Source of the DNA: Bacteroidetes bacterium HGW-Bacteroidetes-3
GTDB taxonomy: Bacteria; Bacteroidota; Bacteroidia; Flavobacteriales; Flavobacteriaceae
Assembly: GCA_002842505.1 (NCBI GenBank)
Contig: PHDE01000002.1
Location: 1 to 64,000 of the forward strand
DNA: 64,000 nt
Direction: 5' to 3'
In this document: in pieces, positions 1 through 8,740 of the stretch
Layout: the number at the start of each line of letters is the position of its first letter
Position numbering within the stretch: position 1 is the stretch's first letter
Made by a program: the position numbers and the translations under genes
Notes under the pieces: generated by a model
Seen by the model: the letters and a program-made list of their open reading frames with translations, nothing else
Databases searched by the model: none
Told to the model about the DNA's origin: nothing

Positions 1-273
1 AAGATCAATTCAATCTAAATTTGCAATTAACCGCAAAGAACCAAGGAAAATACGCAAGGAGCCTTTTTGTTTGATATTTGATTACGCTATTTTCAAAATT
101 CTAAAATCAAAAATCATAAATCGTAATTCATTTTGCGTTAGCGATTGAAGCGGAAATCCTGGCATTGCGATTTAGGATGCTTAGTAAAATATTGCTGCGC
201 TCTGAACGCAATGACAGATTGGAACGGAAAGCGCGACCTGAAAGGAAACGCCAACCAAAAAGGTCGGCAGGCC
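1..273 (+). repeat. Dispersed intergenic repeat R1, copy 1
   Basis: No gene is seen in bases 1-425. Most of the stretch is a copy of a repeat found again at 27469-27742 (same orientation) and at 4684-4900 and 17458-17571 (opposite orientation). Shared landmarks in order are CAATTAACCGCAAAGAA, ATTACGCTATTTTCAAAAT, a heptad tract, GCGTTAGCGATTG, GGAACGGAAAGC and AACGCCAACC. This copy carries a different insert after GCGTTAGCGATTG. Function is unknown; the copies look like relics of a non-coding mobile or REP-like sequence. Confidence 0.75.
96..130. repeat. Heptad tract (5 x 7 nt)
   Basis: Five degenerate 7-nt units follow one another without gaps: AAATTCT, AAAATCA, AAAATCA, TAAATCG, TAATTCA. 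The tract lies inside repeat copy R1 and its equivalent recurs near 27540-27575. Confidence 0.7.
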
Positions 274-425
274 AAAAACAATTAAAAATGAATAATTTAA
301 AGTTGAAAGATTGTTTAAATGTGTGAATTTTGTAACTCTGATATGGAATTATGTAACAAAAGAATGCTTACTTCTGGTCACCTTTGCAACAAATAAATAT
401 GAATCACATTTAAAAACAATAAATT

Positions 426-695
426 ATGAAAGCACAAAAAGTTATTTTAGCAACATTAGCGAGCGCAGCCATCGGAGCAGCTTTAGGTATATTATTTGCC
501 CCTCAAAAAGGCGCAAAAACAAGAAAGAAAATTTCAAAAAAAGGCAATGAATATTTAGAAGAATTTGAAGAAAAATTTAATGAATTTGTTGATACGGCCA
601 CAAAGAAATTTGAAACTATGAAAGTTGATGCGTCTAAAATGGCTAAAACCAAAATAGCTGAAGTAGAGGAAGTTGTAGGTAAAGTCACTAAATAA
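426..695 (+). CDS. YtxH domain-containing protein
   Basis: An 89-residue protein with one hydrophobic segment at about residues 6-25, ending in the YtxH-type signature GILFAPQKGAKTRKK. A lysine/glutamate-rich, probably coiled tail follows to the C terminus. YtxH proteins are small membrane-anchored proteins often induced by general or envelope stress; their biochemical role is not established. The start ATG at 426 follows an A-rich leader, as expected in Bacteroidota. Downstream lie a holin-like protein and another small unknown, which suggests a stress-related envelope group interrupted by the hybrid kinase. Confidence 0.85.
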   Translation: MKAQKVILATLASAAIGAALGILFAPQKGAKTRKKISKKGNEYLEEFEEKFNEFVDTATKKFETMKVDASKMAKTKIAEVEEVVGKVTK

Positions 696-824
696 AAAAG
701 GCAATTGGTACATTAACTGACAAGTAATATTGCACTATTTCGCAAAATACTTGAACGTTGAAGCTGATGTTATAAAACAAATACCAATTCAGTAAAACAA
801 TGTTTTTTAATTCAATCCCAGATT

Positions 825-2756
825 ATGTTTTATATGGAAAAAGCAGAAGAAAAACGGGCAGCTGAATTGGTAATTGCCAATATAGAACTTGCCTTTCAAA
901 ACGAAGAGAAAGGGAAGCGGGCAGCTGAGTTAATTATTGCCAATATTGAACTTGCTTTTCAAAATGAAGAGAAAGAAAAACGTGCAGCAGAGTTAATTAT
1001 TGCCAACAAAGAATTGGCTTTTCAAAATGAAGAAAAAGAAAAGCGCGCCGCTGAATTGGTAATTGCCAATGAAGAACTGGCTTTTCAAAATAAAGTGAAA
1101 GAAAAAAGGGCGGCAGAATTGATTGTTGCCAATAAAGAGTTGGCTTTTCAAAATAGGGAAAAAGAAAGAAGGGCAGCAGAGTTAATTATTGCCAATGAAG
1201 AATTGGCATTTCAAAATAATGTGAAAGAAAAACGCGCGGCCGAATTGGTGATTGCCAATGAGGAACTTGCTTTTCAAAACGAAGAAAAAGAAAAACGTGC
1301 AGCTGAATTGGTAATTGCCAATGAGGAATTGGCATTTCAGAATGAAGTAAAAGAGAAACGCGCGGCTGAATTGGTGATTGCCAACGAAGAATTAGCGTTT
1401 CAAAACGAAGAAAAAGAAAAACGCGCGGCAGAATTGGTGATTGCCAATGCTGAACTTGCCTTTCAAAATGAGGTAAAAGAAAAACGTGCGGCCGAATTGG
1501 TGATTGCCAATAAGGAACTTGCTTTTCAAAATGAAGAGAAAGAAAAACGTGCGGCAGAATTGATTGTCGCCAAAGAACGTGCCGAAGAAAGCGATCGATT
1601 AAAATCGGCTTTTTTAGCCAATATGTCTCATGAAATCCGTACGCCAATGAACGGTATTTTGGGTTTTGCAGGTTTGCTGAACACACCAAATCTTACCGGT
1701 GAAAAACAACAAGAATATATCCGAATTATTGAGCATAGCGGAAAACGTATGCTCAATATCATTAATGATATTGTAAGCATTTCGAAAATAGAATCAGGAA
1801 TACTGGAAGTTAACGTCTCTGAATCTAATGTGAGTGAGCAACTGGAATATGTTTATGACCTTTTTAACACGGAAACTGAAAAAAAAGGGATTCAACTTTC
1901 TTTTAAAAATTCTATTTTGATTAAAGATTTTATCATAAAAACCGACAGTGAAAAACTCTTTGCAATACTGACAAATCTCGTGAAAAATGCCATCAAGTTT
2001 ACCTATGAAGGCACTATTGAATTTGGTTGCGTTAAAAAGGGGAAATTCCTTGAATTTTATGTTAAAGATTCGGGTGTTGGTATTCGCCAAGAACAGAAGA
2101 AACTCATTTTTGAACGGTTTAGGCAAGGAAGTGAATCGCTTAGCCGGAATTATGAAGGCGCAGGTTTGGGTTTGTCCATTTCAAAAGCTTATGTTGAATT
2201 GTTAGGCGGAAAAATTTGGGTTGAAAGCGAAGAAGACATTGGTTCTACATTTTATTTTACCATTCCGTTCTTTTCTGAACAAAATGAAATGCAGATTGTT
2301 GATAAAGGTGTTGTTGAATTAGAAGAAAAAAATCAGAACAAAGGCCTTAAAATATTAATTACCGAAGATGATGAAACAACTGAAAAGTTAATTGCCATAC
2401 AAATTAAAAAATATTCCAAAGAAGTTTTAATAGCCAGAAACGGACTGGATGCGGTACAAATTTGCCGCAACAATCCAGATTTAGACTTGATTTTGATGGA
2501 TATAAAAATGCCTGTAATGAATGGCTATGAAGCAACAAAGCAAATTAGGGAGTTTAACAAAAAAGTAATTATTGTTGCGCAAACAGCCTACGCGCTTTTG
2601 GGAGACAAAGAAAAATCGATAGAAACTGGATTTAATGACTTTATTTTCAAACCTTTTAAAAATGTCACATTTGCCGATTTAATGGAAAAGCATTTTAAAA
2701 ACATTGACCATAAAGCAATAAAAAATCAGGTCACAAAGTCGGCAAAAAAAAATTAG
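825..2756 (+). CDS. Hybrid sensor histidine kinase/response regulator with long coiled-coil repeat
   Basis: A 643-residue cytoplasmic-looking kinase with no signal peptide or membrane segment. Residues 11-241 are eleven 21-residue repeats (RAAEL...ANEELAFQN type), and a partial twelfth runs into the kinase. The H-box LANMSHEIRTPMNG has phospho-acceptor His269. The ATPase domain follows, with N-box LTNLVKNAIKF, G1 VKDSGVGI and G2 GAGLGLSISK. A C-terminal receiver (about 512-625) has LILMDIKMP with Asp559. The enzyme should autophosphorylate and pass phosphate to its own receiver. No recognised sensor domain is present, so the coiled coil itself may sense or scaffold. ATG 834 is an alternative start. 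Confidence 0.92.
   Translation: MFYMEKAEEKRAAELVIANIELAFQNEEKGKRAAELIIANIELAFQNEEKEKRAAELIIANKELAFQNEEKEKRAAELVIANEELAFQNKVKEKRAAELIVANKELAFQNREKERRAAELIIANEELAFQNNVKEKRAAELVIANEELAFQNEEKEKRAAELVIANEELAFQNEVKEKRAAELVIANEELAFQNEEKEKRAAELVIANAELAFQNEVKEKRAAELVIANKELAFQNEEKEKRAAELIVAKERAEESDRLKSAFLANMSHEIRTPMNGILGFAGLLNTPNLTGEKQQEYIRIIEHSGKRMLNIINDIVSISKIESGILEVNVSESNVSEQLEYVYDLFNTETEKKGIQLSFKNSILIKDFIIKTDSEKLFAILTNLVKNAIKFTYEGTIEFGCVKKGKFLEFYVKDSGVGIRQEQKKLIFERFRQGSESLSRNYEGAGLGLSISKAYVELLGGKIWVESEEDIGSTFYFTIPFFSEQNEMQIVDKGVVELEEKNQNKGLKILITEDDETTEKLIAIQIKKYSKEVLIARNGLDAVQICRNNPDLDLILMDIKMPVMNGYEATKQIREFNKKVIIVAQTAYALLGDKEKSIETGFNDFIFKPFKNVTFADLMEKHFKNIDHKAIKNQVTKSAKKN
855..1547 (+). repeat. 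11 x 63-bp in-frame tandem repeat in hybrid kinase
   Basis: Eleven 63-bp units encode 21-residue repeats, exactly three coiled-coil heptads each. From unit 3 on, the residue two positions before KEK/KER alternates strictly between Glu (odd units) and Val (even units). The higher-order unit is therefore 126 bp, implying duplication of two-unit blocks. DNA copies differ at many synonymous sites. Confidence 0.93.
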
Positions 2757-2774
2757 TCTAAAAGCAACCAATAT

Positions 2775-3116
2775 ATGGAAATTAAACCCAGTATATTTGA
2801 AACATTATTTGAAAAAGCGGAAACGTTTGGCAAAACAACCTATGAGATTTCAAAGCTCAAAGCCTTGGAAACAACAACCGTGGTGGCAACTTCTGTGGTG
2901 GCAAGAATAAGCGTTATTCTCATGATTTCTATGTTTCTGCTAGTTTTTAACATTGGCGTTGCTTTGTTTCTTGGAGAACTGCTAGGAAAGGTTTATTACG
3001 GATTTTTTATTGTGGCGGGATTTTACCTGATTGCCGGACTTATATTGCATTTTTTCCTTCATAAATGGATTGAAAAACCTTTGAGCAATTTAATTATTAC
3101 GCAAGCACTTAAATAA
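2775..3116 (+). CDS. Holin-like (phage holin superfamily III type) membrane protein
   Basis: A 113-residue protein with an amphipathic N-terminal region (about 1-40) and two membrane segments at about 44-66 and 74-95, ending in a short basic tail. The layout fits the Phage_holin_3_6 family of small Bacteroidota membrane proteins. Most of these are chromosomal and not linked to lysis. The gene begins 18 bp after the hybrid kinase stop and precedes a small unknown by 8 bp, so these three are probably one transcript. No phage gene is nearby, so a lysis role is unlikely. Confidence 0.7.
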   Translation: MEIKPSIFETLFEKAETFGKTTYEISKLKALETTTVVATSVVARISVILMISMFLLVFNIGVALFLGELLGKVYYGFFIVAGFYLIAGLILHFFLHKWIEKPLSNLIITQALK

Positions 3117-3124
3117 AACAATCT

Positions 3125-3532
3125 ATGGAACCAATTACAACACAACATGAATTGAGCGCTGCCATTCTTCGATTGGAGTACCAACAATCTGAAGACGGGA
3201 AAGCATTGAAAGAACAATTCCATTTGGCCTACAATAGTGTAAAGCCCGCGAATATTATCCTGGATACTTTAAAAAATTTAGGGGAATCGAGCATTATAAA
3301 AGACAATCTTTTTAATACATCCGTTGGTTTTGGCACTGGCTATCTTTCAAAAATGATTTTTCAGGGCGTTGTTAACAGTCCAATAAAAAAACTTCTCGGC
3401 TCGGCTTTAATGTTTGGCATCACAAATTTAGTGGCAAAAAATCCAGAAGGCATTAAAGCAATGGCCAGTAAAATTTTTAAACTTTTCGGAAACCATTCAA
3501 ATGAAGAAGACCAAGAACCTGAAACTTATTAA
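3125..3532 (+). CDS. Conserved hypothetical protein, stress-cluster type
   Basis: A 135-residue protein without a recognised family. The N-terminal half is charged and helical. The middle (about 60-105) is weakly hydrophobic with glycine-rich stretches such as GFGTGYLSKM, and the C terminus is acidic (NEEDQEPE). It follows the holin-like gene by 8 bp and precedes the AI-2E exporter. Co-occurrence with ytxH and holin-like genes suggests an envelope or stress role, but nothing in the sequence proves it. Confidence 0.7.
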   Translation: MEPITTQHELSAAILRLEYQQSEDGKALKEQFHLAYNSVKPANIILDTLKNLGESSIIKDNLFNTSVGFGTGYLSKMIFQGVVNSPIKKLLGSALMFGITNLVAKNPEGIKAMASKIFKLFGNHSNEEDQEPETY

Positions 3533-3554
3533 GCCAATAAAATATTTTCCTGAG

Positions 3555-4667
3555 ATGGATGCAAATAAAGATTTAAACTTTCCATTTTATATAAAGGCAA
3601 CGATTCTTTTAGTCGGACTTTTTGCATTTGTAAGTATGCTTTATATTGCACAGGAAATCATTGTGCCGCTCATTTTTTCGGTCATGATTGCCGTTTTGCT
3701 CCATCCAATTGTCAACTTTTTTGTTAGGATGAAAATAAATAGGGTAGTCGCCATTATTTTTACCTTATTTCTTACCGTTTTAATCACAGCCTCATTGGCA
3801 GCGCTAGTTTTTAGGCAGGCAAGCATTTTCGCGGAAACTTGGCCAGGTTTATTCGACAAGCTTTCCGCAACGTTTGATGATTTTACGCATTGGTGTTCTC
3901 GTTATTTTGATCTTAACCAATGGAAAGTAAATAGGTGGATAAAAACCGCTAAAACCGAATCGCTCACAATAAGCGGTGCAGATGTGGGCCAAACCATGTT
4001 TGCGGTTGGCAACGGCATTATGGTTATGCTGCTTATTCCGGTTTATGTCTTTATTTTGTTGTATTATAATAAACTTTTGATAGCGTTTATTCACAAGGTT
4101 TTTGCGAGCAGCGACCAAAAAAGAATCAGCAAAATTATTTCAGAAACCAAAACTGTAATTCAGCGGTATCTTGCCGGGCTCGTTATTGAAGCTATTATTG
4201 TGGGAATTTTAAACATTACGGCGCTGTTTGCGCTTGGCATTGAATATGCCATTTTGCTAGGCATTATCGGCGCATTGCTTAACGTTATCCCTTATATCGG
4301 TGGTTTGGTTGCCGTTGCATTGCCAATGGCGGTTGCTTTGGCCACAAAATCATCGGGCATGTACGCCTTTTATGTTCTGGGAATTTACTACATCATTCAA
4401 GTGATAGACAATAATTTAATTGTTCCTTTAATTGTATCTTCAAAAGTAAAAATCAATGCGCTTTTCGCAATCATAGTCGTTTTTGCGGGGAATGCATTGT
4501 GGGGAATCTCAGGAATGTTTTTGTCCATTCCGCTACTTGCTATCGTAAAAGTTATTTTTGATCACATAGAACCTTTAAAGCCTTGGGGATTTTTATTGGG
4601 CGACACCATGCCTGAAAATTCGATTATTAAACCAATCATTAAAAAAATCAAAAGCAAAATTTCATAA
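3555..4667 (+). CDS. AI-2E family transporter
   Basis: A polytopic membrane protein of about 370 residues in the AI-2E/YdiK/TqsA exporter family (PF01594). There are paired N-terminal helices (about 12-55), a soluble loop around 110-150, and a C-terminal helix bundle with the family-typical stretch LLNVIPYIGGLVAVALPMAVA. Members export autoinducer-2 or act as Na+/H+ antiporters; the substrate cannot be told here. The frame is open from ATG 3501, but that start would overlap the upstream gene by 32 bp. ATG 3555 gives the usual short N terminus before the first helix. Confidence 0.85.
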   Translation: MDANKDLNFPFYIKATILLVGLFAFVSMLYIAQEIIVPLIFSVMIAVLLHPIVNFFVRMKINRVVAIIFTLFLTVLITASLAALVFRQASIFAETWPGLFDKLSATFDDFTHWCSRYFDLNQWKVNRWIKTAKTESLTISGADVGQTMFAVGNGIMVMLLIPVYVFILLYYNKLLIAFIHKVFASSDQKRISKIISETKTVIQRYLAGLVIEAIIVGILNITALFALGIEYAILLGIIGALLNVIPYIGGLVAVALPMAVALATKSSGMYAFYVLGIYYIIQVIDNNLIVPLIVSSKVKINALFAIIVVFAGNALWGISGMFLSIPLLAIVKVIFDHIEPLKPWGFLLGDTMPENSIIKPIIKKIKSKIS

Positions 4668-4683
4668 CTTCATTTAATTATTT

Positions 4684-4900
4684 GGTTGGCGTTCCCCCGC
4701 CGAAAAGGCGGGGGCGGGCTTTCCGTTACAAACTTTTTTCGCCAAAAAGCTCAAAAAGGTTTTCCGCTGCAATCCCTAACGCGTATTGATTTACGATCTC
4801 TGATTTTTGATTTACGATTTTAAAATAGCGTAATAAAATGTCAACCAAAACAAAATTGCTCGTTGCGGTTAAATGCAAGTTTATATTGAATTGATTTTTT
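4684..4900 (-). repeat. Dispersed intergenic repeat R1, copy 2
   Basis: The 390-bp gap between the AI-2E gene and cystathionine beta-synthase holds no gene. Read on the minus strand it runs AATCAATTCAAT, ACCGCAACGAG, ATTACGCTATTTT, a heptad tract, GCGTTAGGGATTGCAGCGG, then GGAACGCCAACC. Its CCCGCC...GGCGGG stem is the most GC-rich of the four copies. Confidence 0.75.
4788..4822. repeat. Heptad tract (5 x 7 nt)
   Basis: Units GATTTAC, GATCTCT, GATTTTT, GATTTAC, GATTTTA follow in strict 7-nt register inside R1 copy 2. Confidence 0.7.
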
Positions 4901-4988
4901 ATAATTTTTTACTTGTTTTTTATCATAGAATACGCATCGATTTACGACAGAAAATTTACGACCTGCCCGCAGGTTTTAAAATTTAAAA

Positions 4989-5030
4989 AACACTAACAAC
5001 AAACAACCACTAACCAAAAACCAAAAAATC
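4989..5030. repeat. Heptad tract (6 x 7 nt)
   Basis: Units AACACTA, ACAACAA, ACAACCA, CTAACCA, AAAACCA, AAAAATC lie immediately upstream of the cystathionine beta-synthase gene. Confidence 0.6.
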
Positions 5031-5057
5031 GTATATTCGCATTTGAAATCTAAAAGA

Positions 5058-6419
5058 ATGAAGTACGCTAAAAATATTTTGGAAACCATTGGAAACACGC
5101 CTTTGGTTAAATTAAATAAAATAGTTAAAGAAATTGACGCTTTGGTGTTGGCTAAAGTGGAAACATTTAATCCCGGAAATTCGGTAAAGGACAGGATGGC
5201 CGTTAAAATGATTGAAGATGCCGAAAAACAAGGAAAATTAAAGCCGGGAGGAACCATTATTGAAGGCACTTCCGGAAATACGGGAATGGGATTGGCTTTG
5301 GTGGCAATTATTAAAGGCTACAAACTTATATGCGTGATTAGCGATAAACAGTCCAAAGAAAAAATGGATATTTTAAGGGCGGTTGGCGCTGTGGTAGTTG
5401 TTTGTCCAACGAATGTTGGGCCCGATGATCCGCGTTCCTATTATTCTGTTTCAAAACGTTTGGCTAAAGAAACCCCAAATTCTTGGTATGTAAACCAATA
5501 CGACAATCCTTCAAATTCCTTGGCACATTATGAACAAACCGGACCCGAAATTTGGGAACAAACAGCGGGAAAAATCACTCATTTTGTTTCAGGGGTTGGC
5601 ACCGGTGGAACTATTTCAGGCGTTGGAAAATATTTAAAGGAAAAAAATCCTGCCATAAAAATATGGGGAATAGATACTTATGGCTCTGTTTTTAAAAAGT
5701 TCCACGAAACCGGAATTTTCGATGAAAATGAAATTTACCCTTATATCACCGAGGGCATTGGAGAAGATATTCTTCCTAAAAATGTGGATTTCAGCATTAT
5801 CGATGGATTTACCAAAGTTACCGATAAGGATGCGGCGGTATATACCCGTAAAATAGCGAAAGAAGAAGGTATTTTTGTTGGAAATTCAGCGGGTTCCGCA
5901 GTAAAAGGCTTATTGCAATTAAAAGAACATTTCAAAAAAGATGATGTGGTGGTGGTGCTTTTTCATGACCACGGCAGTCGATATGTGGCAAAAATATTTA
6001 ATGACGACTGGATGCGGGAACGCGGATTTTTGGACGATGAAAAAAAAGTTGCCATAGATTTAATCAGAGATCGATTAGATTCACCAATGATTACGGTAAA
6101 AACGGAAGAATTGGTGTCCCATGCCATTGATAGAATGCGCCATAACGACATTTCCCAGATACCGGTTACAGATGTAGACGGATTTGTGGGCTCTGTGGAC
6201 GAAAGTGATTTATTTCGCTTGTATTTTGACGATAAGGATATCGCCAACAAACCAATTAAAGAAGTGATGAGGGCACCTTTTCCAATCGTGAAAGGCGATA
6301 CGTCCATAGATCAAATTTCGAAGCTCATCAACAGAGATAATGGTGCTGTTTTGGTAGATTTGGGTGGCGATAAATTTCATATTATCACCAAACATGATGT
6401 AATAAGGGCAATTCAGTAA
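5058..6419 (+). CDS. cbs: Cystathionine beta-synthase (PLP synthase core + tandem CBS domains)
   Basis: A 453-residue enzyme joining serine and homocysteine to cystathionine (transsulfuration), or a close cysteine-synthase relative. The N-terminal fold II PLP core has NPGNSVKDRMA with Schiff-base Lys44 and the substrate/phosphate loop EGTSGNTGMGLA. From about residue 335 a pair of CBS domains follows (MITVKTEELVSHAIDRMRHN... and MRAPFPIVKGDTSIDQ...), an arrangement usual for CBS and absent from CysK/CysM. The frame opens at a TTG (5043), but ATG 5058 fits the family N terminus MKYAKNILETIGNTPLVKL. Confidence 0.92.
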   Translation: MKYAKNILETIGNTPLVKLNKIVKEIDALVLAKVETFNPGNSVKDRMAVKMIEDAEKQGKLKPGGTIIEGTSGNTGMGLALVAIIKGYKLICVISDKQSKEKMDILRAVGAVVVVCPTNVGPDDPRSYYSVSKRLAKETPNSWYVNQYDNPSNSLAHYEQTGPEIWEQTAGKITHFVSGVGTGGTISGVGKYLKEKNPAIKIWGIDTYGSVFKKFHETGIFDENEIYPYITEGIGEDILPKNVDFSIIDGFTKVTDKDAAVYTRKIAKEEGIFVGNSAGSAVKGLLQLKEHFKKDDVVVVLFHDHGSRYVAKIFNDDWMRERGFLDDEKKVAIDLIRDRLDSPMITVKTEELVSHAIDRMRHNDISQIPVTDVDGFVGSVDESDLFRLYFDDKDIANKPIKEVMRAPFPIVKGDTSIDQISKLINRDNGAVLVDLGGDKFHIITKHDVIRAIQ

Positions 6420-6449
6420 AGCCTTTTATAAAACCGAAAGACCAAAAAA

Positions 6450-6484
6450 ATACCAGATTCAAGATACCAAATACCAGATTCAAA
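6450..6484. repeat. Heptad tract (5 x 7 nt)
   Basis: Units ATACCAG, ATTCAAG, ATACCAA, ATACCAG, ATTCAAA precede start-codon element copy A directly. Confidence 0.7.
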
Positions 6485-6489
6485 AAGAT

Positions 6490-6586
6490 ATGAAACGAGC
6501 ATAACAAATTTTGATACACACAGAAATGATTAATGGCGAACAGTCCCGAATTTTCGGGATTACCAATAAAAAATAAAATTTAACAG
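6490..6586 (+). repeat. Start-codon element, copy A (97 bp)
   Basis: The copy begins ATGAAACGAGCATAACAAAT and ends in TTTAACAG, directly followed by the ATGAAA of the UDP-xylose synthase gene. It contains the hairpin TCCCGAATTTTCGGGA. The leading ATG opens a four-codon frame (M-K-R-A-stop). Six other copies are at 21936, 29722, 29828, 30907, 37486 and 49764. Confidence 0.9.
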
Positions 6587-7528
6587 ATGAAAAAAATATT
6601 AGTTACCGGAGGTGCCGGATTTATTGGATCACATTTATGTGAGCGTTTATTGAATGAAGGCAACGAAGTCATTTGCCTTGACAATTATTTTTCAAGCAAC
6701 AAAAGCAATATTATTGGATTGACCTCAAATCCGTTTTTTGAGATGGTACGGCACGACATTACGCAACCATATTTTGCGGAAGTAGATGAAATTTACAATT
6801 TAGCTTGTCCGGCAAGCCCTATTTACTACCAGCACGATCCTATAAAAACGATACAAACTTCAGTAATGGGAGCCATCAATATGTTGGGTTTGGCAAAGCG
6901 GCTGAATGCGAAAATTTTGCAAGCAAGCACCAGTGAAGTCTATGGCGACCCTATTGTGCATCCCCAAAAAGAAGATTATTGGGGCAATGTAAACCCAATC
7001 GGTTTAAGGTCGTGTTATGATGAAGGCAAAAGATGCGCGGAAACCTTGTTTATGGATTATCACCATCAAAATAAAGTCGCCATTAAAATTATACGAATTT
7101 TCAATACCTACGGACCAAATATGAATGTAAACGACGGCAGGGTTGTTTCCAATTTTATAGTGCAGGCATTAAGAGGGGAAAATATTACCATTTATGGCGA
7201 CGGCTTGCAAACACGTTCTTTTCAATATGTGGATGATTTGGTGGAAGGAATGATTAGAATGATGAATGCCGATCCTAAATTTTTAGGTCCGGTGAATTTG
7301 GGAAATCCTAACGAGTTTACCATGTTACAGCTTGCCAAAACAATTATTGATTTAACAGGGTCATCTTCTAAAATTATTTTTATGCCTTTACCAAAAGACG
7401 ATCCAAAACAAAGACAGCCCAATATTGAACTTGCCAAAGAAAAATTAAATGGCTGGGAACCTAAAATTCAATTGGAAGAAGGACTTAAGAAGACGATTCT
7501 TTATTTTGATAAAATTTTAAATGATTGA
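6587..7528 (+). CDS. UDP-glucuronate decarboxylase (UDP-xylose synthase)
   Basis: A 313-residue extended SDR that converts UDP-glucuronate to UDP-xylose for polysaccharide synthesis. The N-terminal NAD-binding motif is GGAGFIG (8-14). The catalytic residues lie in STSEVYGDP and in YDEGK (Tyr144, Lys148). The stretch [10 protein letters not shown] and the [15 protein letters not shown] region match the UXS subgroup more than dTDP-glucose dehydratases. It heads the polysaccharide gene cluster. Its native leader is replaced by start-codon element A, so its translation may be controlled by that leader. Confidence 0.9.
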   Translation: MKKILVTGGAGFIGSHLCERLLNEGNEVICLDNYFSSNKSNIIGLTSNPFFEMVRHDITQPYFAEVDEIYNLACPASPIYYQHDPIKTIQTSVMGAINMLGLAKRLNAKILQASTSEVYGDPIVHPQKEDYWGNVNPIGLRSCYDEGKRCAETLFMDYHHQNKVAIKIIRIFNTYGPNMNVNDGRVVSNFIVQALRGENITIYGDGLQTRSFQYVDDLVEGMIRMMNADPKFLGPVNLGNPNEFTMLQLAKTIIDLTGSSSKIIFMPLPKDDPKQRQPNIELAKEKLNGWEPKIQLEEGLKKTILYFDKILND

Positions 7529-7657
7529 TAATTAAGTTAATAAGAAACAAATTTACAACAACTTTAAAAAGTTAAAGTAATCATTTTCATAATTATCGAG
7601 CGCATCCAAATTAAAGTTTATGGGAAACAGTTAATCTAACAATCTAACAATCCAACT

Positions 7658-8740
7658 ATCAAACCACTAAAGGTCATACAACTTATAGATTCTTTAAGCC
7701 CAGGAGGCGCTGAAATGATGGCGGTAAATATCGCCAATGCTTTGGCTGAAAATGGGGTGAAATCGCATTTATGCGCCACAAGGAAAGAAGGAAATTTAAA
7801 GACCAAAATAGAAGCAAATGTGCGGTATTTGTTTTTAAATAAAAAAAGTGTATTGGATTTAAAAGCTTTGGAAAAATTAGTTCAGTATATAAAATTGAAT
7901 GAAATAAGCATCATCCACGCACATGCAACCTCTTATTTTACGGCTTTTATAATTAAAGTATGGCTTCCAAAAGTAAATATCGTTTGGCATGATCATTATG
8001 GAAAAAGCGAAAATTTAAGCCTGCGTAAAAAATTTCCATTGACTTTTATTTCAAAAACTTTTAAATCGGTTATATCTGTAAACAGCAATTTGCATCAATG
8101 GGCAAAGCAAAATTTACATGCAAAACAGTACAAGTATTTGGCAAATTTTGCTTCATTCAATCCCGAAAATACAAAACTGACAAAATTGAATGGCTTAAAC
8201 GAAAAACGCATCGTGTGTGTGGCCAATCTAAGGCCGCAAAAAGACCATTTGAATCTGTTGAAAGCTTTTAAAATAGTACAAGGAAAGCATATTGGCTGGA
8301 CTTTGCATTTGGTGGGAATGGATTTGCATGATTCCTATTCCGAAGAAATAAAATATTATATTACCTCATATAATTTAAACGCTTCCGTATTTTTGTATGG
8401 AAGCTGCTCTGATATTCAGTATATTTTGGAACAGGCCACAATTGGAGTTTTGGCTTCAAAATCGGAGGGCCTTCCAGTGGCATTGCTGGAATACGGTTTG
8501 GCGAAATTGCCCGTAGTTGTTACGGATGTTGGTGAATGCGGCACAGTGGTCAGTAACATGGAAAGTGGGATAGTTGTGCCTCCAAATAATGCAAATAAAC
8601 TATCAGAAGCGCTTCTTTTTCTAATTGAAAATGAAAACCAACGAGCATTGTTCGGAGAAAATTTATATCATAAAGTGTGTTTAAATTACAGTCGAAATGC
8701 CTTTATAAACCAATTAACAGCAATATACAAGCTTGAATAA
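7658..8740 (+). CDS. Glycosyltransferase family 4 (probable non-canonical start)
   Basis: A GT-B fold glycosyltransferase of about 360 residues. The donor-site motif is EGLPVALLEYGLA, with VANLRPQKDHLNLLKAF starting the C-terminal domain. The first ATG in frame is 7715, but that start would delete the first beta strand and the glycine-rich acceptor loop. The frame upstream encodes KPLKVIQLIDSLSPGGAE, a textbook GT4 N terminus, and is open back to a TAA at 7637. No ATG, GTG or TTG lies between. ATC at 7658 is the best placed candidate; a mutated ATG or a sequence error are alternatives. Product and linkage are unknown. Confidence 0.85.
   Translation: MKPLKVIQLIDSLSPGGAEMMAVNIANALAENGVKSHLCATRKEGNLKTKIEANVRYLFLNKKSVLDLKALEKLVQYIKLNEISIIHAHATSYFTAFIIKVWLPKVNIVWHDHYGKSENLSLRKKFPLTFISKTFKSVISVNSNLHQWAKQNLHAKQYKYLANFASFNPENTKLTKLNGLNEKRIVCVANLRPQKDHLNLLKAFKIVQGKHIGWTLHLVGMDLHDSYSEEIKYYITSYNLNASVFLYGSCSDIQYILEQATIGVLASKSEGLPVALLEYGLAKLPVVVTDVGECGTVVSNMESGIVVPPNNANKLSEALLFLIENENQRALFGENLYHKVCLNYSRNAFINQLTAIYKLE

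Noticed and set aside
311-550. A 79-codon open frame starting in the leader of ytxH
   Set aside because: It overlaps ytxH in another frame, has no recognisable motif and low-complexity composition; ytxH is clearly the coding frame.
855-1547. Regular 63-bp repeats as a possible CRISPR array
   Set aside because: Units are contiguous with no spacers and encode an in-frame protein repeat upstream of a kinase domain.
1186-1689. A 167-codon antisense frame across the kinase repeats
   Set aside because: It is open only because the 63-bp repeat keeps stops out of all units; its translation is itself a repeat with no known family.
2775-3116. Holin-like gene as a sign of a prophage
   Set aside because: No capsid, tail, integrase or lysin genes nearby; this family is common as a chromosomal singleton in Bacteroidota.
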